Shown here in pieces: positions 16,868 to 27,067 of a DNA stretch of 64,000 bases. The stretch covers positions 1 through 64,000 of the forward strand of contig RPFO01001848.1 of assembly GCA_009746045.1 (NCBI GenBank), written 5' to 3'. The notes under the pieces were generated by a model. The model ran no database searches. It saw only the letters and a list, made by a program, of their open reading frames with translations, and was not told the origin of the DNA. The position numbers and the translations under genes were made by a program. Within the stretch, counting starts at the first letter, position 1. Each line of letters begins with the position of its first letter. This DNA comes from Mesostigma viride (taxonomy: Eukaryota > Streptophyta > Mesostigmatophyceae > Mesostigmatales > Mesostigmataceae).

Positions 16868-18900
16868 TTGTATTAGCTACTGACTAGTAAGGTAGCCCTT
16901 GGGGGTGTTCTCCTCCAAGACCAAGGTCATGGTTTGCAACACATCGAATACATCTCTAGGACTATGTTACCTGCTGATCGCAACTACCCTGTTCACCAAC
17001 AAGAGTTATTGGTTGTGGTATACTGTTGTCATGCATGGCAACATTTCCTTAAAGGTGCCCAGTTTGATGTCTGTATCAGTGAGCCTTGTGATGTTGACCC
17101 TTCCCGGTTGGTTATTCAAACCGACCATCGTCCTCTGATTCACCTCCTGTCACAACCTAACCTCACTCCTCGGCAAGCGCGGTGGATGGAATTCCGTGCG
17201 CAATTTGCTCCCTTTAAATTGCAATACGTCAAGGGTGTAGATAATATTGTCCCTGATGCTTTATCTCGACGTCTTCACTATTCCTTTTCCGAGGATCTAG
17301 ATGTCCTCACTACCACCCTCGTTACTACTCCTCTTGGTGTTTTCCTCTATAGTGACATCCCTGATGACGGGCAGTATACAGGTCAATACCTTTTCCATAC
17401 CTCAAGGGTGGGTGGGTGGGGAGCAAAGAAAGAGGCCGACAAAACCAGCCAGAGCGGCTTTTAGTCGCAAAACCTCCCTTATCCCTAGCTAACTGACGTC
17501 ATTAAACCCTTATGTTCAGTGATGCTAGTAAGACGCTAACCGTACAGACCGGGGGTAGAATATCCCGAATCTGCACGGCTAGTATTCAATAATGCGTAGG
17601 TTGTTCTTTTCAGGGGCACTGCACCTCACGCCCCGTTCCGCCCGGGTATAATCAACCCAAGCGCGGAACGCACATTTTATTTAATTCATTTTTCAACCAT
17701 GCACTATACTGCATCTACTAATCACAAAAGCTCTAGCCAAACAGCTACGAGAAAACACTACGACCTATAAGCCGCTCATCCAGCGGCCTCTTGTTCCCGC
17801 ATTCACGTATAGAAGAAACTCCGTTCAAAGAACCCCGATTCCATACCTCTGTTCGGTTTCCTGATCTCCTCTCTCATGTGGGCCTTTCTCTTCGGTGTGA
17901 GGGCACACCTGTCCCCTCGGTGGGGGGGGAGGATACTAATAAAATAATTCTTTTCCCCTCCCTCATGTGTCCACTAGGGCTGGGAAGTTGTATGGTAATG
18001 TTGTTCCTTCTAGTCCACCCCTCTTTTTGGTAAAGTTGTGGGTGTCTTGTTAAAACCTTATGTAGATACCTAGAGGTAGCCAATGCTACGTCAGATTTAG
18101 AGCGTCTTATCAGTGTTTACGGCCACTGAGCTGGAAGCTTTAGTCGCAGTATCCTCACACCCTCGGAAATTCGGGAAGTACCCGTGCAAGTTTGTGGGTG
18201 GCTTCTTGTATGTGCTGCTAAAGGATGATCCTCTGCAATGGCGTTTGTGTTTTCCCCTTTTTTGCCGCTCGTCCTTGTTGTTTGAGTTACATGATTTAGC
18301 TGCTCACCAGCGAGGGCGGGAAGCGTGTGGGGGATTTGGTAACCCGTCATACTTCTGGCCCTCCCTCCTCAGCACTTGATGTGGATGAATATGTTGGTAG
18401 GACATGCCAATCATGCCAGGAGATGAAACCTAGTAATGTGGGTCAGATAGCAGATCGAGCCTCGTACCCTCCATGATCCTATTATAATGCCTTGGGATTC
18501 CATTATGATGGATTTTGGGGGGGCCCAAAATAGAATGCCAAAGGCAATTGATGCGCAGATCCTCGTGTTTGTAGACCGCCTTACTAGACGTTGTCACCTT
18601 GTCCCTTGTCCCTTGGAGCTTACTGCTCGAGTGACTGTGCTCAGCTGTACCTTCTAAACGTTTATCGTTACCATGGGTTGAGCCGGCAGTTTATCTCCGA
18701 TAAGGACAAGCTGTTTACCTCGGACTTTTGGATAGAGTTCTTTGCTGTTATTGGTACTAAAGTGACGTTTGGCACTGCGTACCATTCCTCCTCCTCACAC
18801 CTAGTAGAGCGATTAAATAGAGTAGTAGAAGAAGCCCTATGACATTATGTAAATGGACCCGTCTGGTAGTGACTGGGAAGATTACCTATGTTCAAGGTTG
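16868..18900 (+). pseudogene. Gyp-A: decayed Ty3/gypsy RNase H and integrase
   Basis: RNase H: ALGGVLLQD region, then ISRTMLPADRNYPVHQQELL, DHRPLIHLL and PDALSRRLHY (about 16930-17280). The frame is cut at 17403 by a 435-bp insertion and resumes at 17850 (SVRFPDLLSHVGL). The integrase part (18110-18850) has several frameshifts: zinc-finger TCQSCQEMKPSN, FVDRLTRRCHLVPCP, the second Asp block FISDKDKLFTSDFW and the Glu block LVERLNRVVEEAL. It is closely related to Gyp-B on the minus strand. It cannot encode a working polyprotein as read. Confidence 0.8.
17404..17838 (+). mobile_element. 435-bp insertion with 11-bp target duplication, related to SDR A-modules
   Basis: It is flanked by TTCCATACCTC on both sides (17393-17403 and 17839-17849); removing it and one copy restores the gypsy frame (GQYLFHTSVRFP). 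It starts GGGTGGGTGGGGAGCAAAGAAAGAGG and ends with GAAACTCCGTTCAAAGAACCCCGA, very like the start and end of the A2 modules at 42868-43356 and 56211-56622. There is no ORF. It is a solo or non-autonomous relative of the SDR family, although those elements normally leave no target duplication. Confidence 0.65.
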
Positions 18901-19000
18901 AGTGAAAACCTGCACAACCTCTAGTTGTTTTTCTTCCTCGCCTTATGTTATTTCCTCGGGCTGTGGGTCGGTTGGTTGTCCCCCGCCCTCCGCAGCCATC

Positions 19001-19660
19001 ATGTCAGACGACGCCTGATCAGCCAGCCGATGTCGCTCCGTCCGTGGCTCCCTCCGTCGCGTATGCTCAGCCGGCCGCTGTCGCTCCGTCTGTGGCTCCC
19101 TCCGTCGCGCCTGTTCAGCCGGCCGAGCCTCAGCGTGACTCATCCAGATTTGGGCAAGGCGTCGACGGGCAAGTGGTCTTTGACACTACCGATGATACGT
19201 ATGATTCGGCCATGGGTGATTGGCCCTCTGCCCGACAGGCCACAACATTTTTCCCTGTCGCCGCTCTTGCCGCCACCGCTTCTGCCGTCGCGCCCGCCTC
19301 CGCCGTCATCCACCGACCGCGCGTTGCTCCTGTTGCGGCGTCCTCAGCTTCAGTCACGCGTGATAGCGAGAGTTGTGAGATCCGGCACGTGCGTTTGTGG
19401 CCCAGCAACGTGGAGCGTTTCCTGGACTTGTTTTTCACCTCCGTTGCTCGTGGTGAGCTGGTCTTCTATCGGTTCCTCCTGCACGCCCTCCTTCTGCTGT
19501 CGGCAGAGCCCTTCGTGCGATTGTTTCAGTGTGGATTCCTTGACTGGGCTCGTGGACAGACCGCTGGTCCTGACACAGCTACGATACTACTGGGCTTTCC
19601 TCGGCATGTATCTTGATGGCGTCTGGGAGGATGTGTTCCTCCATCCATGTAGACAACCAT
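19001..19660 (+). pseudogene. Gyp-A extra 3' ORF in the env position
   Basis: The ATG at 19001 lies six bases after CCCTCCGCAG, in a block almost identical to that before the Gyp-B extra ORF (GGGTCGGTTGGTTGTCCCCC). After five codons there is a stop, and a shifted frame continues with APSVAPSV repeats and then a C-terminal helical part (VERFLDLFFTSVARGEL). Further frame changes occur near 19600. The function is unknown. The conserved acceptor-like site suggests expression from a spliced RNA. Confidence 0.45.
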
Positions 19661-20102
19661 GACAACCCTACTGATGTTGCTCATCACCGGGCGTACCCGG
19701 CGGTGCTTTTTGCCACCCGTGGTACCTTTCAGGCTACTGGTGTGTAGACAGAGGGCTCTAGGCCCGACCTGAGGGTGTTGTCCCTCCGGTATATAGAGTC
19801 GCCCTCTGGGCTTGGCCAGTTGGTTGGCCGTTCTCTGTCCTCAGTGTGAACATTGTTTCCTACGCGTGTCCTGCCAAGTGCCTTCCCTCCCGGCAAGCCT
19901 CCGTGCAAGGCAGTTAGGGGAGCCTCACACCCGGCGTGGTGCTGGTGATCCCTACACCGTTCGGGGTGGACCCGAGGTTAACATGTTTTTGCTTTGGGCC
20001 TTGGATGGTTAGTCGATTGTGTTAGGCTTTTGTTGGGTGCGTTAGGTTATTCCTACCCCTTTCGTTTCCTCCCTGTACGTAGGGAGAGGGCTCCCTACCT
20101 TT
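19661..20102 (+). other. Gyp-A 3' non-coding region
   Basis: Sequence between the extra ORF and the polypurine tract. It contains GGTATATAGAGTC near 19789 and no convincing ORF. Confidence 0.35.
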
Positions 20103-20595
20103 GTGGGGGGGGAGGTGTTACGTCGCGTAACTTTTGTTGTTGTTACGGACGTAAATTAGGTCCTTTGTTGCCTCAGCCATTCAGGAACAGTTCGCTGACT
20201 TTCCTAGGCTTACGTGTAGTTAGGACCTTTTGGCCGGTCGGTACCGGGCCTTGTGACGTGGCAATTGTACAGTATGGTGGTTCGGTGCAGTCGCGCCGCG
20301 CTGCGTACTTTAGTAGTGGTCCTTTTATCCTCCGTGTGAACCTTGTGGACATGCGTTGGTCCTGTAGGCAAGGGTCGATGTCGGCCCGAGCATACACGAA
20401 GGTCGGCGATCATTTATGCAGCAGTTGCCCTTCGTGAATTGCACCCGGCGTGTGTTATGAATTAACACATATTAGCTAGGGTCATGGCAGTGTAGTATTG
20501 TTTCCTTCGTAGTACCCTGGTTTTATTCGGTGTATGGCGTATTATAATAGATGCATTGAGAACAGAGTCGTCACGTCCCAGGTCTTTCCACAACA
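20103..20595 (+). repeat. Gyp-A polypurine tract and probable 3' LTR
   Basis: A run GTGGGGGGGGAGG at 20103-20115 directly precedes TGTTACGTCGCG (20116), the expected layout of a polypurine tract and LTR start. A candidate end is CCACAACA near 20595 (TGTT..AACA termini). No second copy exists in the window, so the right end is uncertain. Confidence 0.4.
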
Positions 20596-21305
20596 TAGCT
20601 CCTCATCACTAGGTCCCTCACTAGTTTAGGTGAAGTCAGGCTAGGCGTTTGGGATAGAGAGGAGCCAGGGCGTAACACTAACTCATCCATGCGCGAAAAT
20701 CCAAACATTTTCTGCCGAGCAACAAGTACAGCTTGCACTGTCGTCGCCTGGCCGCTCACGCGATTTGCTGCGCCGCCACATAACCTCGAGACATATCTAG
20801 GCATTTGTAAATGTTGCATGGCTACGCATATAGCATTTACAAGACCTAGGGATGATGCCTACAAAGTTTCAGTCGAATACGTCAAGCCATGCTCTCGCCC
20901 CAGTCAGTAATTGTTTGTGCCACCATAGCCGCGGACGTGAATAATCAGTTTTATTCACGTCGTCCTCGTTTGGCCATGGTACCCCCCCTACTTTCCTTGA
21001 CCGTAGGTCCCTGTCCAGGTGTCCAAAAGTAGTAAACCAGGGGTGTACGTGAAAGTACAAATCTAGATCTAAAAGCTGGTCCAGTCAGAATCTTCAAAAG
21101 TTTGCTAGAATCTGAGCCAGTTCTGCCACAAACTCGGTCCGTTAAATAGGACTGAGAAAAACTCAGTCCGTCAAAACGAACTGAGTACGGTTTAAACCTC
21201 CTTGACGTTAATTAATGTGCTCCCGCGGGTTGCCCCAGCGGTAGGACACAGCCGTCCGCCACGGCGCGGCGGCGATCACCTGGTAGCCCGCCCTCTGTCA
21301 GCCGC
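20596..21305. repeat. Non-coding stretch with a dispersed repeat
   Basis: No gene. 20838-20909 (CATTTACAAGACCTAGGGAT..CTCTCGCCCCAGTCAG) is about 80% similar to 25315-25387. 21130-21190 has an ACTCAGTCCGT / ACTGAGTACGG inverted pair. Confidence 0.4.
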
Positions 21306-22950
21306 TCAACGGTCCAAGGCGTATCCGGGCCGGGCCCACAGCGCCACCGTGGCCCACCCCCGAGCCTCCCGGCGCTGGGCCAAGGACTGCACCTGTGCAG
21401 CCGGTAGGTCGGCATACACGATCCCGGCCCCCTCCGTGCTGGCGTCCGTCACCACCACCCGGCCCGCGAGCGGGGCTGCCCGCGGGGCCCGTAGGAAGGG
21501 CGCCGTGGCGACAGCCGCCGTGAGCTCCTCACGCACGCTTTGCCACAACTGCCAGCGGCGGCGCCGCGCGTACCAGTCCCACGGGTCTGCCCGCATGGCG
21601 TGCAGCAAACGGTACGTCTCCCCCCATAGGGAGAGCAGCGGCCGGCACAGCAGCTGGATCCACACCCACTTGCCGACGAGGGACTCGAGTTCCCGCTGGT
21701 AGGTGAACCCGTGCCGCAAGATGGCCTGGCCGGGTGGCAGCAACGACCCCAGCCAGCCGCTCCGCGGTCGGGACAATGCTTCCGTCGCGCAGGTGCACGA
21801 CACCCAAGGCCACCACCACGTCCCGCTGGTCGGGGCTTGCCGGCACCACCTTACTCGCCTTCTGCGGCAGCCCCGCTGCTGCATATGTAGGCCGCCGCGG
21901 CCCGCGCCAGCTGCTGGTTGACACCCGTCGCCGTTGCACAGTGGGAGACGTGCAGGTCGTCAATGGTGATGGCATGGAGGCCCTCCTCGTCGTGCGGTGC
22001 ATGGGTCGAAGATGACGGCGGGGGCCAAGGGGTTGGTCGGGTCCTCCTCCCACCGGAGGCGCACCGTCTGGCCCAGGGGTCCCTGGTCCACCACCAGCAG
22101 GAGCTGGGCCATGTTGATGCTGACGCCCCGACGGGGGTCCAAAGCCCCGGAGCGGTACAGCACCGCCATGTGGATCACCTGGGCGACCACCACGGCGTGC
22201 TTGTTACCCATGGGCCAACAGCGCATCCACGGCCACACCCGCCGGGCGGGCCCGGGCAGCCCGACGTGCCGGGAGTCCACGGCCGGCCAAGCGCAGCACT
22301 TGTGCAGCCAGTCGGGGAGCCGCAGGCGGTTGTAGTAGCCCTCGAGGTCGGAAGTGCCCCCGAACACCGGGCAGCCAGCCCGCACCCACAGCTCGGCTAT
22401 CACCCCAAGGTGGGGGAGAAGGGCCGCGGGGCCGGGGTCTACCAGGAGCCAGTTGCCAGGCCGGTTGTCCACGATGAGTCGCATCGAGCCGTCCGGCTTC
22501 TTGCGCCCCGCCACCCCATTTACTGCTGGGGGTGGCTGCTCATAAAATCCCCCGACGACCCCGGCCTCCAACGCGCGCAGCAACAGCTTGATGTACTCCG
22601 CAGGGGTGCACCCCCGGGTGGCCCGGAACCGCACCCGCCGCTCGCTGGATGTCAGCAGTCGCACCAGCGTCTCCTCGCTGGCATACACGGCCGCCACCGA
22701 GGGCGGCAAGAGCCCCAGCACGTCCACGGTGCCACCCTCCCCCGGCGCGGGGAACGCGACCTTGTCCTCCTGGATTGTTGTGAAAGGTCCACTTGTGTTG
22801 TAGTCATCCCTGACTGGGGCCGGGCCAGCTGCCGCTACAGCAGGCTGCTGGCAGCAATAGGCCCGGCAAGTTTTGAAGATATCCTGTAGAGCCGCCTCCT
22901 GGACCGGCCCCGTCGCCCGGGCCGGCAGGTTTAGCGGGTGTCGGCCCCCG
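21306..22950 (-). pseudogene. DIRS-type RT and RNase H fragment
   Basis: RT on the minus strand: DGSMRLIVDNRPGN, LLPHLGVIAELWV, DLEGYYNRLRLPDWL (first Asp), MGNKHAVVVAQVIHM, then after a frame change near 22010 AITIDDLHVSH (catalytic DD at 21957-21962). RNase H follows after another shift: GRVVVTDASTEGAGIVYADL. Shared with SDR-A and SDR-B are the VWPW/MGN-HAV block, the GALDPRRGV block and a T-I-D-D active site. No tyrosine recombinase follows, and no split direct repeats are seen. It is a third, more diverged and truncated member of the family. Confidence 0.75.
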
Positions 22951-24250
22951 CCCCCACACCAGTTGTCCAGGCCTATATGCCTGCTGCACGCATGCGACCA
23001 TATTTGAACATATCTGTCCAGGCCTGCCAAAACATGACCATGCAAAGATACACGCAAACTAGCGTACAAGCGGCATGCATGTGTGCAAATATAAACGGCT
23101 GTTTGCCCCTCTGCCTGCACTTCATCCTGCCTGTCAGTATGTCTGCCGACACGGGATGCAGGAGGGACGCCGCCTTCCACAGGCTACTCCCACCAAGGAA
23201 ATGAAATAAAGCGCATAAAAGCAAAGCAACCAACAGCAAGAGGCAAAAGGTTACATAGATGAATGCCATATGCAAGACGTATGGACAACATGACACTCAA
23301 GGCACCACATTACCCTGAGCATCCATAACATTGACGCAGTCAGGTGCGGCAATTTATCATCAATGCAGGTGTTTGCGGCCGTCAGATCCACGGCAGCGGT
23401 GCCAGACGGAAGGACAGCACACATCCTAGGTCGATCCCGCGAAGAATTTCTTCAGCGGCCACCGACAGTACCGGAAAATAACCCCCCCCCAAGAAACACA
23501 ACAAAAAATAACAAAACCTGACTAGACCTCCATTTTCAACCACCCTATCACCCTAAACCAGAACTGCGGCTCACCAGATGCTCCGGAGGTCAAGCAGTAT
23601 CCAGTTTTCACTTACGCACGTTTCCGCAGTATTCTCACGGCATTCCCACCGGTAGCCACCTCGGTCCGCCCCAATAATTCTGTACGATGGAGCCCATGGA
23701 TGTATCCCGCATTCGACGCCTTTTCGAAGTGATCGCGTCACGTAGGCAGCTGTAGGCACACGATTCACACGATTCCGGATAGCCCAGTTTTTCATTCTTT
23801 GATCATCGCAATCGGTCGCTATATGCATTGTTGACTCCAACCTCAGCGTGGAGCGCTGCAGACTGACAAACAATTATACACATAAGCACGAGATTGTTCA
23901 CAAATGTCTTTCTAAACCGATTGTTTTCGCAGCAAGAATGGGAAATGCCGTCTCCATAGCTCCACGAGCTGACGACCTCGCCATCATACTAATGAAGTGA
24001 GTTGCATGTACTAAATATTTGCGTCGTTAGTACTTTCGGCTCGGATTTGGTCGGGTACGAGTTGTCACTAATCAGTATATCCGACCAGATTTCTCGGGTA
24101 AACCGTACTAACGAACCAAAAATTGTCACTAAATGAGGTGCCGAAATCACTAAGGAAGCGAGCCGACCCTGTAGGGCCCCCACCGCCGCACAGCAGAGTT
24201 CCATTATACGTAATACGCTGTTATACGCGCGGGGTCCGTATAATGTATAA
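22951..24250. other. Non-coding stretch
   Basis: No gene that I can support. 22950-23300 continues an open frame from the RT fragment without recognisable domains. 23480-23490 is a C8 run. The rest is unique-looking sequence without element signatures. Confidence 0.4.
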
Positions 24251-24340
24251 TACGGTATAATACGGTATAATACGGTATAATACGGTATAATACGGTATAA
24301 TACGGTATAATACGGTATAATACGGTATAATACGGTATAA
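24251..24340. repeat. Nine tandem copies of the decamer TACGGTATAA
   Basis: Nine exact head-to-tail decamers, each containing TATAA. The flanks TTATACGCGCGG (about 24219) and TTATACGCGACC (about 24348) are near-identical and enclose degenerate units. The frame through it is low complexity. Confidence 0.95.
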
Positions 24341-25476
24341 TACGCTATTATACGCGACCACTGGATTTCGTCGTTTTTGGGGTTGTTTCATGCATTTTGA
24401 TATCATTTCAAGCAGTCCACATGTTTCTGACACTATGTAAATTACACATGATACATGGGACGTTGCCACTGCTCAGCAGTGCTTGGAAACACTGGACGTG
24501 TAAACCGGGGTTCACGAGGAGCTAGCTAGATTACCTATGCATTATACCCTAAAAAACAACGCCAAATGAAATGCATATGGAAAGATGAAAAAAGCAAAAG
24601 AAGTAAGATGGCTATGCTTCCATGCAAGCAGGTCCTGGGCATCTCCATGTTTCTTGTATGCATGAGGAGCACACAAGAAGAAGGCTGACTTTGGCGAGCA
24701 AAACAAGAAATAGTGGCTAGATCTGGCCAGAAAACCTCTTGTTTCGAGATGTTTTTAGCAAGAAAAAACATCGCGTTATCAAGCTTATCATATTTATAAA
24801 CAATGCCAAGCACTACGTCACTGCTTTCGATGAAGCATAAGCTAATAGCAGACAAATCTGGTCCAAAATCTGCATGTCGTAGTGGTATTCCCCAACCATC
24901 ACAAGCCAATAATGCGTAGAGGCAGTAAAGCATCCAAAAGACAAGCAGAAAACCTCCATTACAGGTCTACGATTATTTTACAATCCACCCAACAACTTGA
25001 TACAGTACAATGAATACGTGAACAGGATAGCACGTACCAGATCAAAACCGCATATTACCTTTCTTGACGGAGCCAGCATGCCCACCTGATGGACGTAGCT
25101 GCGAGCCTTTCCTGGCCGTCGTCGCTGATAAATCATGTAAGGAATAACGTGAAATATCTATCCGCGTTCAAATGTATAGGGGCATTTCCCGCCTATCAAC
25201 AGTTAGCACATTCACGGTCGCCACCTGGTTGCTGAAACGAGGTTGCCGCATCGAGCAGAAGGTCGAGAGTTATCTGCGCACATCCAAACATTGCCTGGCC
25301 AAGGTTATAAGCTTTTCAAGACCTAAGGATCATGCCTACAAAATTTCAGTTGAAAATGTGACCCGGCCATGCTCTCGTACCAGTCAGTTTTCTGTATGAC
25401 TTTAATGCCATAATAATACCCAGAGGAGGGGGATAGGCCCACTGATACCCACAGTACGTGAAGCACATCTCGTTGA
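24341..25476. other. Non-coding stretch
   Basis: No gene recognised. An open frame at 24535-24933 (minus) has no domain and ordinary AT-rich composition. 25315-25387 is the second copy of the dispersed repeat first seen at 20838-20909. Confidence 0.4.
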
Positions 25477-26320
25477 GTTAAGCAATTAGCCGGGCTAATT
25501 GCTTAACTTAAATTTGACACGCGGGAAGAGGATCGTTCGCTCGCCGCTAGCCCACTGCCAGCCCGCGCACTCACGAATTCCCAGCCTCCGCAGACTAATT
25601 ACGCCGGCCCCCTGGCCTCCGTAATTAAGCCTAATTAATTACGCCTCCGGCCCCTGGGCCGCGCAATTAGCCCTGCATGCGCTCTCTAGGCTCTGGCACC
25701 CGGCACTATACCTTCAAGCCGAGTGATCAGAATATTGACGCCGCAATATTCTAACTCCAACCCTTTCTTAGGAAACCTCAGGCACTTCCTAGAAGCTCGG
25801 CAATTCTGGCACCTGCGCCTGGCGGAATTATTTTCCAAATAATTCGCTCCGGCAGGAACCGAACCCCTGACCTCACGCGTGCGGCAAATTTAAGTTAAGC
25901 AATCAGCCCGGCTAATTGCTTAACTTAAATTTGACACGCGGGAAGAGGATCGTTCGCTCGCTGCTAGCCCACTGCCAGCCTGCGCACTCACGAATTCCCA
26001 GCCTCCGCAGACTAATTACGCCGGCCCCCTGGCCTCTGTAATTAAGCCTAATTACGCCTCCGGCCCCTGGGCCGCGCAATTAGCCATGCGCTCTCTAGGC
26101 TCTGGCACCCGGCACTATTCCTTCAAGAGTGATCAGAATATCGACGCCGCAATATTCTAACTCCAACCCTTTCTTAGGAAACCTCAGGCACTTCCTAGAA
26201 GCTCGGCAATTCTGGCACCTGCGCCTGGCGGAATTATTTTCCAAATAATTCGCTCCGGCAGGAACCGAACCCCTGACCTCACGCGTGCGGCAAATAAGCA
26301 ATTAGCCCGGCTAATTGCTT
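25477..26320 (-). repeat. Head-to-tail dimer of a tRNA-like SINE, period about 417 bp
   Basis: Copy 1 (25477-25893) and copy 2 (25894-26295) are about 95% identical. Each begins with a palindrome AGCAATTAGCCGGGCTAATTGCT; a third palindrome closes the array (26296-26320). On the minus strand each unit holds GAGGTCAGGGGTTCGGTTCC, a good pol III B-box set in a T-arm-like context. That points to a tRNA-derived SINE. Body sequences such as AATATTC palindromes and GCGGAATTATTTT are shared by both. No coding. Confidence 0.65.
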
Positions 26321-26919
26321 TTATACGTCGAAGGTTCACTTCGACTACTTGTGCGCACAGACGGACGGGGGGTACACCGGGGTATACGGCATGTCATGGG
26401 GCCGGCCGGCGCGTCACCCGCAGAAGAGCCGTAGGCAGGAGTGTCCTCCGAGGACTGGTCTGCCAACTCCATGAACTCGACGGCCCGCAGAAGGTCACAC
26501 GGGTCATCATCTAATTCGGCGTCCCCCTCAGCCGGAAGCCACGGGAAAATATCCCGGAGGCGGGTGCGCTCCAGTGGGGTAGAAAGGTAAGAGAAAACCC
26601 GGGGGCCCTGAAGTACAGCGTCGATCTGGCCCAAGGCGGGGCAACGGGGCCCACACACGAGGACGCAGAGCCCAGCATCGTCGAAGCTGTGTACGACCAA
26701 GTGCTGGTCCTGAGGACCGATCCGGACCATACCAGGAGACTCCAAAAAGAGCTGCCCAAACCAGAGCTGCGCGGTCCGCCGGCAGTCTGAGCAGAGTGAA
26801 AGCGGCCATGCACCCGGATAGCTAGCCCGGGAGACCCAGCGACCCGGGAGAATCTCATGAAAGAACTGAGGATCAGGAGCCGTAGGCAGGGGCTCCTCCG
26901 AAGGGGTAGGAGTAGTCAT
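26311..26919 (-). CDS. Gyp-B extra 3' ORF in the env position, about 202 aa
   Basis: The ATG at 26919 (MTTPTPSEEPLP) opens a frame to 26311. It follows a pyrimidine-rich CCCTCCGCAG acceptor-like site by five bases, and the same block precedes the Gyp-A extra ORF. The protein has LCSDCRRTAQLWFGQLF, QHLVVHSFDDAGLC and DIFPWLPAEGDAELDDD, with four Cys, and no transmembrane segment or signal peptide. I do not recognise it. It lies downstream of the chromodomain, where some gypsy elements carry env or accessory genes. The end overlaps the SINE palindrome. Confidence 0.5.
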   Translation of the reverse strand: MTTPTPSEEPLPTAPDPQFFHEILPGRWVSRASYPGAWPLSLCSDCRRTAQLWFGQLFLESPGMVRIGPQDQHLVVHSFDDAGLCVLVCGPRCPALGQIDAVLQGPRVFSYLSTPLERTRLRDIFPWLPAEGDAELDDDPCDLLRAVEFMELADQSSEDTPAYGSSAGDAPAGPMTCRIPRCTPRPSVRTSSRSEPSTYKSN

Positions 26920-27067
26920 GACGGCTGCGGAGGGGGGGGGACAACCAACCGACCCATCGACAGCAATCATAACATAATAAGAAAGGGAAGGCCTACCACT
27001 AGAGCTTATGCAGGGTCTTATACTCCTGCAAGAGGCGACTACACCCATCTAACTCACTCTCTGTATA

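Noticed and set aside
24251-24340. Series of bacterial -10 boxes (TATAAT-like)
   Set aside because: Simple decamer satellite in a eukaryotic genome with no -35 partners or genes.
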